Both the position numbers and the translations under genes were made by a program. 64,000 bases of DNA, from positions 26,080,493-26,144,492 of the forward strand of contig NC_068347.1 of assembly GCF_014633365.1 (NCBI RefSeq). Reading direction: 5' to 3'. The first letter of the stretch is position 1. Each line of letters opens with the position of its first letter. Under the pieces are notes generated by a model. The model was not told where the DNA came from and made no database searches. It saw only the letters and a list, made by a program, of their open reading frames with translations. Below, piece by piece: positions 1-11,285 of this stretch. This DNA is from Diospyros lotus (taxonomy: Eukaryota > Streptophyta > Magnoliopsida > Ericales > Ebenaceae).

Positions 1-479
1 TGGCTTGGCTATACCTATATATATATATATACATACATAAGCACATGCATGATGCATCACATACATACATCACATGCATGAATCCCTACCCTCTTATAGG
101 TCGACCGACTAACTTCCTCCAATTAGTCACACTAATCCACTATTCTTCTCTTACACCTTATTAGATTTTCAAAACTTCCTTCCAAAAAAAAAATTTTCCT
201 TTTTGAGTTTAGATTTATTGGAAAATCTAAAGAATATTATATATATTATTTATCTAACATTACTATATTATAAATTATTGTGTCACAGACAAAGTAAGAT
301 AGAAAAACAAAAAACCCAAAATAATTTTTTAGGCTAAAAAATGTAATTTTTTTTTTCATATACGGAGATTCTACGTAATGCACAAACTAGGTAATTTTGA
401 CATTCAAAAGTTTTTCAAAAGATTTTACAAAAGAGATAAATAATTATCTATAAAAGAATTATAATTTTAAAAGAATTTT
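1..479. other. AT-rich start of window
   Basis: Short (TA)n and CATA repeats at 15-75; nothing else recognised. Confidence 0.4.
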
Positions 480-800
480 AGAATATGAGGATAAACGTTA
501 TCTATAAAAATTTTAATTATAACATGATTAGAAAAAGTCAAGATAGACATTATCTGTAAAAATTATAATCGTGAACTATTTAGCATCACTCCATACTCTT
601 CTATAAATAAATATGCACTTATTCTAAAATATATACGTCTCTAATACTAATTTCAATACGATTTTCAATATCTAATTTAAATATCAGAGTATTTGCGTGA
701 GGATCTACCTGTGCCCTCTAATTGTTTTCTTTTTTACAGGTTTAGGTGAGTTGCCGACGACATTTTTCATCAAATAAATTTATTATTGTATCACGACAAA
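480..800 (+). mobile_element. Tat/Ogre-type Gypsy LTR remnant, plus orientation
   Basis: Contains a TATA-like TCTATAAATAAATATGC near 600-616, then CAATATCTAATTTAAATATCAG, TATTTGCGTGAGGATCTACC and TTTTTTACAGGTTTAGGTGAG. The phrase resembling GACTTAAGCATCGGAGT is the conserved 3' end of plant Tat/Ogre LTRs. It matches the inverted copy at 1430-1835 and a shorter one at 8690-8950. Confidence 0.6.
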
Positions 801-1429
801 ACATAGACTATAATATTTTTTTATCATCAAAGTACAAATTACACCCTTGACACTTAACAGTTTGCATTCTTGAAAATAAGAACAAATTAAACTTCAATTT
901 AAAATTCCTCCAAAACTTAAGTTTGTGGAGTTTTTATATTTTAAATTATATCATTTTTTTACATATAAAAATTTATTTACAAATAAATTCCAAATCTCAA
1001 GTTACTAAATGATGGTTATGTATTTCAAATAATATAATTTGAAATGATATCAAATGATAATTTCACAACCTAAGGTATTTTTGTGACTATAATTATTGTG
1101 ACAAATTGACTTAAGTTTATAGTTAGATGTAATCTTATGAATAATTTAAGACCTAGTGGTATTTTGTAATTAATATAGGATACATAACATTAGTGGTCTT
1201 TAAATTTTATATTTATACTAAATTAGTTCCTGTATTTTAATTTTCTTATCTTAAATTAAAACCTAGTGGATTTGATTTTTATCTTAAATTTTAACTAATA
1301 TACTTTGCATGTCAATTGTCAAATATATTATTCATTCAATTCAGTATGACTTTTTTTTTTTTTTTGAATCATTTGTCAAATTAATAATTTTATTGATCAA
1401 ATATTTAATATAATATATTCTTACTCTTG

Positions 1430-1835
1430 CAGTCGAAATACAACAATAAATTTATTCGACTAAAAATGTCATCGTCTGGCTACCTAAATTTGTAAATAAT
1501 AAAACAGTCAGAAGGTACAGAAAGATTCTCACGCAAATTCTACGATGCTTAACTCAGATACTGAAGATGATGAATATCGTATTCAAATCAATATTAAAGA
1601 CGTATTTTTTTTAAATGAGCGTTTACTTATTTATAAAGGTGCATGGAGTAATTCAAAATAATATAAGATTAACATTCTTACAGATAACGTCGATCTTAAC
1701 TTCTCGTAACACTGTTAAGATTAGAATTTTAATAGATAATATTTATCTTAATTTGTTTTTAAAATTTGATAGGATTGTGATTATTTTAGATAATATTTAT
1801 GTTTTTGTCAATAAAAAATAATATAAAAATATTTT
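1430..1835 (-). mobile_element. Tat/Ogre-type Gypsy LTR remnant, minus orientation
   Basis: Reverse complement of this interval reads CGTCTTTAATATTGATTTGA, GAGTTAAGCATCGTAGAATT, TTGCGTGAGAATCTT and TTTACAAATTTAGGTAGCC, which follows the plus copy at 640-780 base by base with scattered changes. Together they form an inverted pair about 630 bp apart. The coding-looking stretch at 1615-1821 is inside this LTR and is not a gene. Confidence 0.6.
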
Positions 1836-2060
1836 AAATATTTCATTCAATCTGGTTTCTTGAAGAGGGGCCGACGCCTGAGGCTGAGGGAGGGCGGGGC
1901 CACTGTGGGGTTTGAGGCAAAGGGGAAGTCCACTTCAAGTCCACGCTTCAAAACCGCGTCAAAATCCGGGGGCCATTACTGTCAACTTGAAACAGCAGCT
2001 GAGCCGAAGCCACTTAGCCTCTCAAGAGCTTCTAGAAGATGTATGTATGCATTCCTTAAT
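1830..2060. other. GC-rich island of unknown origin
   Basis: About 200 bp of distinctly higher GC than its surroundings, open on the plus strand from 1860 but resembling no protein I know. It could be a fragment of a gene or transposon exon. I assign no function. Confidence 0.25.
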
Positions 2061-2339
2061 CCCTGGCTCTATTTATTTAATTTAATTAAATTAAATTATT
2101 TGATAATAATATGAAATAAATAAATAAATATAAATATATGTACGATAGCATTTTGGGCCCTTTAATTAAAATTGAAAAGTAAATTTTATGTTGAAAATAT
2201 AGAAATATGATATATATATATATAAACAGAAATTTAAAAATAGTAAAAAAAATATTCCAAAATTGTCGATAATAATAGATAATAGACAGACACAGCACAG
2301 TGACTGTGGGTCTGTATTACTCTATTATTATTGATTGCA

Positions 2340-2590
2340 AGCATGTGCGTGGTTGTCACGCTTGGAGCGTGTTGTGTTGGCACGTGCCAAGGTTTCTAGA
2401 AGCTCTTCTCTCACTCCTCTAAATCCATTGGTTCCTTCCTGGTGAGTGGAGTAGGGTGGGGGTTTGTATTATTATAATGTATATATATATATATATATAT
2501 TTGGTTACATGTGATGATGAAGCCTTCTGGAAGGATAGCGACAAAACAAACAAGAAAAAAAGAAAGCCTTCTAGAAGCCATTCCCGGAAA
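2340..2590 (+). promoter_or_regulatory. Promoter-like block: G-box, heat-shock-element-like repeats and TATA tract without a gene
   Basis: A perfect 10-bp palindromic G-box GGCACGTGCC is at 2379-2388. HSE-like arrays follow: TTCTAGAAGCTCTTC at 2394-2408, CCTTCTGGAAGG at about 2523-2534 and TTCTAGAAGCCATTCCCGGAA-type units at about 2569-2588 (alternating TTC/GAA). Another TTCTAGAAG is at 2030-2038. A (TA)n tract lies at 2480-2500. No convincing coding sequence follows on either strand, so this may be the stranded promoter of a lost heat-shock gene. Confidence 0.4.
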
Positions 2591-2689
2591 AAAGGGCCAC
2601 TGGGGGAATCTTTTAGGAAGTTTTGTGTGGAAAAAAAATCTAAAAGCTTTCGTAGCCATAAATTGGATAATTTTAATATTTAAAAAATA

Positions 2690-3168
2690 ATAAATAATTA
2701 TTCATAAAGAATTTTAATTTTAAGATAATTTTAAAATATTAAAATAAATAACCATTCATAGAAAAATATATCTCCCAAAAAGGGGCAAGATATACATTGT
2801 TTACAAGAGATAGATGTTATCCTCGGTGATACGAAAACAAAAATGAGAGATTTTTTTTTTATAGGAAATTGAAATGTGAAAACATCATTTTTTTTTAAAA
2901 AAAGTAATGAACATAAACTTAACTGTAAATTTAAAAAATATAAGAATTTTTTTTATAAAGATAATTTTTAATATAAAAAAAATAAAAAAATACTCAAACA
3001 TAAACAATAAACATAAATTCTATAATGTATTCAAACAAGCATAAATATAAAGTTCACAATACATTCAAGCAACTATCAATAATATTTAGAAAGTTCTATT
3101 ATCCTTACATGACTTAGTAATTAAAAACGAATAGTGAATTTAAATAACAAAATCAAATATAATACAAT
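2690..3168. other. AT-rich flank of the hAT relic
   Basis: 2670-2765 resembles 438-512 (TTAATTTTAA-A-AATTTTA-AATAT), probably another LTR scrap. The hAT 3' terminus should lie here but I could not define it. Confidence 0.35.
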
Positions 3169-6100
3169 TTATAAAAGTTCACTCAATTTATCATTCTCAT
3201 TCTTTATAGATTGGCTAACATCTTCATCAAAGAGTACAAACTCCAACTCTGGTTCATCTAAAGAGAGATTAGCAAACTCAAGAATACCCACATCTTATAT
3301 ACTCTCAAATTCATCTCCACCTACATCTCACATCTTTGTTTTTTCGTCATAATATTGGGAGGTGTTTCTCGATAAAAGACGAAGATTGTTATAAACAAAG
3401 ATCAAATCCTCTGTACATTTTGGAGTTAATTTATTCCTTCTAAATGAATGAACGAAAGAATAAGTACTCCAATTCTATAACACTCCATTTTCTCGGACAC
3501 GTTATAACTTAAAATTTTTTGACTATATATATATATATTTTTAAAATGACTCATCATGATATAACTCTAAAATTTCCCTACTGCCTGCCTATCATTAGCT
3601 TACTTATTCACTATACGTGCTAGGATAAGTATTCATAAAAAATGGAAGTAAAAATCGAACTTTAACATACCTCGAAACCTATTAATATTATATGATCGTT
3701 CCAAACATAATCCATAATACAAGACTATTCTTCATCCGAACAGAAATTTTTCAACATGACTTGAAACATACCATAACATGAATTGAATCATAATATAACA
3801 TGATTGATACATAATTGGATTCTCATACAAAAATCTAAATGTAGAAATAACTTTATTACATCCATAACACCTTGAGTTCGTTACATCTCATCCATTTTCG
3901 TGCCTTCGCTGCAAATCCCATCTGGAACGTTTGAACGTTTTAGGGGCAAGACCTACATTAGATGTTGAATCATCTAAGTAAGAGTACATCATTTAATGCA
4001 CGTGTATGAATGCAATGTAAATAACATCATTACTCTTATGTTTGGGTCAACCGCACCTTACTGTTAGTCGCCATTTTTACAGTCTCTCTGCCAGACCGAG
4101 GTGTATGGATGCACCATTGGCAAAGCAAAGGCGCCGATCTCTAATCCCAAACCCATGTAACGTATGACCGTGAATTTCATCGTGCTCATATACATATATC
4201 ATCATCAGAAAATATAAATGCAATGTATGTGATGTATAGCATACCATGACATGATAACAAAACGCTTTCATGAAACTGGGTTTTGGGTTGAAAACACTTA
4301 TAAGTCCTTTTTATAAACTAAATCCAATTAAGTAGTACCACTTGTCTTTCACAAAAGTTCGAAATATATCGAAAAGAGTGCACCACCTCAATTTTCGTGT
4401 CAAATCTCGAAAATAGCAAAAAGTACTTCACCTCAAGTTCCAAAGCACCATATCCAAGATATTTATTTAAATAATCATTAAAACTTATTTTTTCATAATT
4501 TTCTTGCATTTTTCTCCAATTTTATTCTTTAGTATTTCAAAATAAATGCCTACATCAATATTTTTCCAAATATTTTTGCATAAGAATTCCTAAAATTAAA
4601 TTAGGAAAATATTTAAAAAATTCAAAAAATTATGAATTGGCACGCGCCCTTACGCGCTAATGCTTGATCTAGAAGGTTAGCTGGCGCGTGTCTGCTACGT
4701 GCCGGTTGTCTTCCTTAATTATTCTGTCACCGGCAATCACCCAAACCTAGATTTTTTGCACCAGATGATAGCCCACCCCCAATTGATCCTAATGGAACCC
4801 TTCTCAGCCTGAAACAACAATTGGAAACACTTCAAAATGCCAAAAATCAGACCTGCCACAGTCATCGCCTTGCTTCTTCGGCCACCCTCAAATACCTCTC
4901 AAAACACTTCGAAACTTTCCCATATTCTCAAGAAACAACTCTCACACCCTCAAGACCAAAAGCCCCTTACCTAAGATTCTTGATTCATTACCAAATGATA
5001 GAAATTTGAAACTAAATTTTTTATGTATTCGGCCACTACCAAAACCCCTATTTATACCAATTTCGAAGCTTAAATCACACTGTAACTCGTCAAATCTAAG
5101 CCATTAGTGCTTAGTGTGGCCCTTCATTGTCTCAAATTGCGACAAAACTTCATAAATTCCCAACTCCAAAACCTAGATGCTTTTAGCTATAAACACCATT
5201 TTTTTGTCAAATCGTTGTCGTGCGAGGTCATTCGTGACCCCATTCCCTGCCCAATCAAATTCTTATCCCATAGGGCCCACGATGGAGTTCTTAGATGGCC
5301 GAAACGGCGCAGGCCAGCTGCTAAACGATGATGGTAGTGATGGCCGTCGGCCATGGCTGCTTCATCTTCTCCAACTTTCTATTTTTTACACTTTGACCCC
5401 CCCTAATTTTTTTAAGTCTCTTTCATGCCTTTTCATGAAGCCCGTTGAGTTCCCAAAAATTCCTCAACAATCCTTAGGACTTCCTCTTTCACGCTACGCT
5501 CTCCGAATTTTGTCTCGCCATTTTTCCACCACAATTCAAAAATTATACTTAGGCCCGAAAAGTATGCTAAATTGCATTTGATCGTAGATTCCTTTGTTTT
5601 ACCCCAAACCTTCTCTCGGGTCATTTTTTATGCAAAGCCTAACTTTCTTCAGGGCCCTGCTGACTTTTTCGGAACCCCTTCACGGTGATTCGATTTTTTT
5701 CAGCCTAAATCGAAGCTGTATTTTAGTTATACCGAAAATTGTCTCAATTCTGTTTTCTTTTAATACCATAAATCCTATCTCGGGATGCTCATCAAGACCA
5801 TATCTGTTTTCTTAGACAATTACACTCCGGGGCATTTCTTGTAGTCGATTCGACACATATAACTATAAGAAATTACACTTAAGTTCTTAATCTTTTTATA
5901 ATTTCGCCTATGGTCCACGTTAAAATGACTCTTGAGTCCTTTAGAAAATTTGGGATATTACAAATTCCTTTCAGAACAAGAGGAAAAAATAGGTTGTCAA
6001 GCACTTTAAAAGCTAACATTTGAAGCAAATGAGCACGTGAACTATAACATGCCCACGACTTCCTAAGTTCCCTGTCATAGCTATTCAAGATAGTATCTAG

Positions 6101-7949
6101 ATATCCAAATGGCTTACTTTTGGGAGAGAAATTAGCAAACTCATTATCAACACTAACACACTCATCTGGATTAGAAAAAGTCTCCTAAAACATTTTATTC
6201 TTTGTGTGAAGACATCTCCATCCATATGTGGAGGCATTTTACTTTCTCTTTCTTAAAGCCATTTATCACTATAATACTTTAAAAAAAAAAAACAAAATCA
6301 ACAAAAATTTAAAAATAAAAAAAATAATACATAGAGTATTAAATTAGTAAGAAATAGAGATTGAATTTGAAAATTACCTCAGATTCAATGAATGAGCTAG
6401 GCAATATAATGGAGTGTTATGTTTTGTCTAACGAACAAGAAGAATACGATGAATGACATGAAAAAATGATGAAAAAACACTTGGCGGCTTGCCTTCATGA
6501 TCATAAATAACCTTCTTCATCTTGAAAACCATAGAATCCCACATCTCATAAACCAAATGAAGGAATGGCTTATTTGTATCGCAAACTCTAATCATATCAT
6601 AAGTAGGTGTTGTGAAAGTGAGAATATAATTAATTTTTTCTTACAAATCCTCATTCACGAACAAATCTAGCTTTTGCTTGGTCATCATCTAGATATTGTG
6701 CTCATTCACCACTCATAACCATTGCTTCAAGTATACATCTAATAAGTTTAAATCTTTTAAGCATAACAACAATAGAAGCAAATCGAGCATCAATAACTAC
6801 AAGCAACTTCAAAGAACTAAACCGATTGAACATGACCAATCTCATTGAATGATTCATTATAAAAAAAATTATGACCAAAGCATCTCCATGCATTTCAGTA
6901 ATCCAATGACACTCATCATAGATTCATATGTCTATTGATTATTTTCAAATTCCTAGCTACACATATATTCTTCAAAGCAAAATTAAGTATATGGACAACA
7001 CAAGGAGTCCAATAAATATGTGGAAACATACTTTTAATGATTTTCCTAGCTCCCTTGCAATTAGCGGGCATTATTAGTAATGATATGTACTACTTTTTGG
7101 TCACCAACTTCATCTATTACCTATTTCATCAAATTAACAATAAATTGTTTATCCTTTACTTCACCTAAACAATTCGCATATTTGATAAACATTGGACCAT
7201 TTTCAGAAACAACCAAAAAATTAATCAAGGGTTTTCTTTACGGGTCACTCCAACTATTGGTAGCAATGCTAACATATTTTTCCAACCAAGTGTTTTTAAT
7301 AGGTTCCAACAATTTTTCAACATTTGCCTTTTTTTTGCTGAAGTAGTGTGGTCCTTAACTTATTATAACCCGGAGGCACATAACCACCCAATGGATGATT
7401 AACAACAAATGAATAAGAACTCAGATAATATGAGTTTCTAGCAAGATTAAAAGGCAAACCCCCAGTATAGAACATTCTAATAATCTAAGCATCTAATTAT
7501 GCTCTAGTTTGCATGTCAAAAGCTCTAGCAATAGGTGAATCCATGGATTTTCTTTTGTTTAAATGTTCTAAAACTCTTGGTTCATGTAAAGACAAAGAAT
7601 GTCCCAAAGAAACACTACTAGTCAGGAACGACACTTGCTTATGTTGTAAAATTGAGAGTCTTTCTACAACTTATTTTTCAACTTTTTTCATTTTAGCCAT
7701 AATTTCAGAACTTAGCTTTTTACAACAAGCAATATCTTTCCGAGTGATACTTAATAGATGAACCCTAATTCTTGTGTATGTCCCAAATTTTGGCAAACCA
7801 TAAAAGTTACAAGTCAATTTCCAACTATCCCCTCCTCCTCCCATTTTCTCCATTCTATTCACATATTTCCATAATGGACTATTTTCCTTATCTTTATTTT
7901 TTTATGTAATACTGCTCCTAGATCCTGAACTTGAAGTTGAATGAGTCAT
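3169..7949 (-). pseudogene. hAT transposase pseudogene (BED zinc finger, DUF659, C-terminal dimerisation), split by an LTR
   Basis: Decayed transposase read on the minus strand, from an ATG at 7949 (MTHSTSSSGS, then an in-frame TAA) to a TAA at 3169. In order: a BED-finger region at about 7690-7870 (KLTCNFYGLPKFGTYTRIRV, one finger Cys replaced by Tyr); a DUF659/RNase-H region at 6960-7130 (VVHIITN, then HIYWTPCVVHILNFALKNIC); NHSMRLVMFNRFSSLKLL at 6790-6860; VCDTNKPFLHLVYEMWDSMV near 6540-6590; and YDRELRKSWACYSSRAHLLQ near 6020-6085. The gene then breaks at 5962, where a 2.49-kb LTR is inserted. Beyond it, at 3169-3470, the hAT dimerisation end resumes: FRRNKLTPKCTEDLIFVYNN, LLSRNTSQYYDEKTKMW, DEPELEFVLFDEDVS. 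Several stops and frameshifts make it non-functional. A GT-rich 5' leader exon with a GTAAGT donor may lie at 8260-8500. I could not find the terminal inverted repeats. Confidence 0.85.
3476..5962 (-). mobile_element. Solo LTR of a Tekay/Del-type Gypsy retrotransposon (2.49 kb) inside the hAT gene
   Basis: Read on the minus strand it begins TGTAATATCCCAAATTTTC and ends GGAGTGTTATA (a CA end mutated to TA). The 5-bp target duplication AATTC is present at 3471-3475 and 5963-5967. It interrupts the hAT reading frame exactly between two recognisable protein blocks. Internal phrases such as AAGTGTAATTTCTTATA and CCCCGGAGTGTAATT are typical of long chromovirus LTRs. No gag or pol is visible, so it is a solo LTR or a non-coding element; I saw no pair of long direct repeats within it. 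Confidence 0.75.
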
Positions 7950-8259
7950 ATGATCTATGAGTTAAATTAATAAATCAATAGATGATCAAATATATGATTT
8001 ATAATATAATATCAAATTCCACCAAATCAAATATATGTAACAGTCCACAAATTTATAAATATAATGTTGTTTCAAAAAAGTTTTAACCTGTATTAGTGTT
8101 TATTGTTTATAGCCCTTGAATTTTTCTTGAACTAACAATAGAAACTAATTTCTTTCATGGTTATGTTAACTCCCGAAATGAAATCTAATCACCCAAATCT
8201 AACTTCGCATACAATAGAAACATATATATATATATATCGAGAGAAAGAGATGGGGGGTT

Positions 8260-8500
8260 ACTTACAGAAGGGAAGGGATGACTGGCATTGGTAGCGAGAA
8301 GGCCGAAAAAGAACGATCGACAGTGAGAAAAAAATGAAGGATGACGAAGTACCAGAGCAAACGACGGAAGGTTGAGAAGGACTGGCTTCAAGGGCGATCG
8401 AAGGACTAGAAGCAGACGGCGACGCGACGAGGGCGATCGAAAGAGAATAAATCGCTAGAAGAAAAAAGGGAAAAATGAATAAGTAAGCTTTTTGTAGGGA
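8260..8500 (-). other. Probable 5' leader exon of the hAT element
   Basis: GC-richer block on the minus strand ending in a good splice donor (CTGTAAGT at about 8260-8268), placed 310-550 bp upstream of the hAT pseudogene start. Related elements often have such a leader exon; this is an inference from position and composition. Confidence 0.35.
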
Positions 8501-8689
8501 TCCAGCTAGGTAACACTCGCCGAAAATGCGTTTCCAAGATGGAAATGCGTTTCTAGCAAGTTCTTTAAATTTTGAAATGGCTCGAAAGTTATCAAAAATT
8601 ACACAACGGCCCAAAAAACGTTTCGGCCTGTTTTTCTCTTTTCCGAAACTGGAAATGATTCAAAAATTTCGAAATGACGTCTCTGAGCT

Positions 8690-8950
8690 GTTTATGTGCT
8701 TCATATATGTTATCTATAACAATCATAATTCTGACAAGATTAGAAAAATCAAAATAAGTGTTACCTATAATAATCATAATCTCAAATTAATTAAGATTAT
8801 TCTATATTTCTCTATAAATAAGCAGACAGTTATTCCTGAAAAGATGTGCGTGTAATACTGGTTTTAATACAATATTCATTATTTTTAATATTTAACTTAA
8901 GTATTGAAGTATTTGCCCCAAACACTCACTATTTTCTTTTTTGCAGGCTC
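8690..8950 (+). mobile_element. Tat/Ogre-type Gypsy LTR remnant, third copy
   Basis: Shares with 480-800 the blocks GTTATCTATAA, AGATTAGAAAAA, CTCTATAAATAAGCA, TTAACTTAAGTATTGAAGTA and TTTTCTTTTTTGCAGG. It is partial and lies next to the leader end of the hAT relic. Confidence 0.55.
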
Positions 8951-9112
8951 ATACGGCATGACAATAATAATTATTATTATATTTAGGAAACAACAATAAT
9001 AATTTATATAGTCGAAAGATTTAGTCACAAGACAGTGGATTCAATTCTAAATAAAAAATATATTTCTATGCAATTATATATATATATATATAAACTAACA
9101 AAAAAAATATAA

Positions 9113-9669
9113 GGCAAAATACTAAATAATTATTGTAATTTGATCTCAAGAGATAAATAAGTTATTACATTAAAAAATTAAATAAGTTATTTGTTTTAGA
9201 TCTAATATCACATTAACTATTATAGCAAATGTCATCGTAACAACGTTAACTTTATTTCTAATCAAATTATAATTTAAAAATTAAACTTAAAATCATATTT
9301 TAAATGTATTGCATAGAAGAGCATTTGTGATATCAATTTAGAGTTATTATGTTGTGAAGCATGTCATGTATGATTACGAGGCCAATTTGAATTTGTATTT
9401 GAAGTTCAATTTTTAGTATCTACGATTGTTTTGGAATGTCGATCACAACTCAAATGAAATTTGTTTGAATTAAAATGTCGTTGATAATGTTAAACATTAA
9501 TGTTGACTCTAAATTTAAATACACAATGACTTATTTGGCACTTTTAAAATAAAGAGACTAATTTGGTCTCATGTTCAAAAATATAATGAATTATTTGACA
9601 TTTTTTTTATATATAATGGTTAATTTGGCCCTCAAACCAAAATATAATAATTTATTTGACACTTTATCC
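9113..9669. mobile_element. Mutator-like MITE with long AT-rich terminal inverted repeats
   Basis: The left end GGCAAAATACTAAATAATTA and the reverse complement of the right end GGATAAAGTGTCAAATAAAT correspond over about 30 bp. Further in, paired phrases of the ...AAATAAGTTATT... type recur. An AAAAATATA motif flanks both ends, consistent with a 9-bp duplication. No coding content. Confidence 0.5.
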
Positions 9670-9953
9670 AAAAATATATTATAGAGATTAATCCATCTTA
9701 AGTATTTATATGCGGGAGGTTTTTGTACATAGAATTTGTTTATCTTAAATAGATGAATGTTATTAGTTATATGGGAGTCCATTTTCAAAAAGTTAGAAAA
9801 ATGTTGTCATTATACACAATCTTACTCTTTATAAAAAAAAAAAAAAAAAAAGAAATCATGCATTTTAAATATATAAGAAATTTCTTCTAAAAAGGTGGAA
9901 TTGAATTCTTAGTTGTTGATTATTAATCGTAGGGTTAAGAGTGGATAGAGTGC

Positions 9954-10116
9954 TATGTTGCACGGAAACAGTTCGGATGAGTCATTTTTTCGTTTTTAAA
10001 ACGTTTTTCGTTTTTGTTTTGAACCTTATTTATACCTAAAAATTTAAAAGATTGTTTATTTTCGCATTTTTATTTCATATCAGAAATGTTTTCCGTTTTC
10101 ATTTTCGTACAACATA
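9954..10116. mobile_element. 163-bp MITE, copy 1 (TATGTTGCACGG family)
   Basis: Ends are TATGTTGCACGGAAAC and TTCGTACAACATA, a terminal inverted repeat of about 12 bp. The interior is rich in AAACG/CGTTT motifs. A second copy of exactly the same length is at 33086-33248. Confidence 0.65.
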
Positions 10117-10190
10117 AATGAAGTGAATGGGATAAAGGTCAAGTTTTAACAACATAAATGGAGTGAATGGCATAAAGGTCAAGTTTTAAC
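10111..10190. repeat. Tandem duplication of a 40-bp unit
   Basis: 10111-10150 and 10151-10190 repeat AACATAAATG(A/G)AGTGAATGG... with two visible differences. The first unit overlaps the right end of the 163-bp MITE, so the duplication happened after its insertion. Confidence 0.8.
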
Positions 10191-10603
10191 AAGTTTTGGA
10201 TTTGCTATATATCCGATAAGGTAATGTGGAAGTAATGAATGAGCTGTCCATCTTTGAATTCCCAATGCTTTAATAATGTGTATTTTGCTTGGAACAGAAT
10301 CCTAAATGAGCAGATGGAGAGAATTAAATATGCAAGCCATGAGGCTAAGATTAAGATGGATGGGTGACTTGGCCAATAATCAATAATTAATGTTTTTTAC
10401 ATTCTTTTATTCTATGCTTGGTCAAGGTCCCCTCCTCCTTGTACCCGGCAACCAAATCAAATATTTGGGGGCTTTAGTGGGAGATGAAGATGATGGTTGG
10501 TCCACACTCCGAAATATTTGTATTTAATTTGGCCAAATTCTTTTTACATTTAGGGCTTTATTTGTATGTAGGATTCATCATTTCATTTAGCATAATACTC
10601 ACA

Positions 10604-10637
<34 letters not shown>

Positions 10638-11285
10638 AGAAAAGCCCGACCTACAAAAAACCTAAATAAGATTTACCAGATTTGAAATTTATATGGGTAA
10701 GATTAAGAAGTTCCATATTCTAAAAAGTTCATCCCTAGTGAGGCCAGCTAACATGCTTGGAAGCTGAGGGATGGCTGTCTATAAAAATAGCCTCTCTTTT
10801 CTTTTCTAGTGGCCATGAAAAATACACCCCCTTTTGGGCTTTGCAGCCTTTGCTTCTTAAAATGCAACTCAAGATTCTTATCATAAACAAAAGATAACTT
10901 TAACTGACTTTCTGCCCGTCTCTCTTTCCTTCCCATTTCCTATTCTTCAATGGCTAACACAAATAGAGTACCCATCTCCACTCATGACAAATCAAGACAA
11001 CACAACTTTCAAAAGATGTCAGCGTTTCACAAATGTTAAAGAAATCAATCCAAGGAGGGTCTCTTTGATGAGATGCACTGATTGTAAACATTGACTTCAT
11101 GGCAATATAACGTACTGAAGCACAAAGGAAAAGAGAACTGCTAGTTGAAAGAAAAAGCAACAAGTAGCACTAGTATGAAAAACTAAAGGGCCAGCTTCAA
11201 TGCCATCTTGTGCGCCTCATGATCATCATTAATACATACCACCCGCAACAGACGGTTTATACATACTATCTCAAGTGCAGTATGA
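10191..11285. other. Intergenic, no gene recognised
   Basis: Contains a 31-base A run at about 10605-10635 and otherwise mixed sequence. The last few hundred bases before 11285 would hold the SmD1 3' UTR. The short open frames here do not resemble proteins. Confidence 0.5.

Noticed and set aside
1860..2114. 84-codon frame in a GC-rich island
   Set aside because: No family resemblance, and the frame runs on into AT-rich sequence; kept only as a compositional feature.
8258..8614. 118-codon minus-strand open frame
   Set aside because: Ser/Phe-rich low-complexity translation of the probable hAT leader exon; no homology seen.
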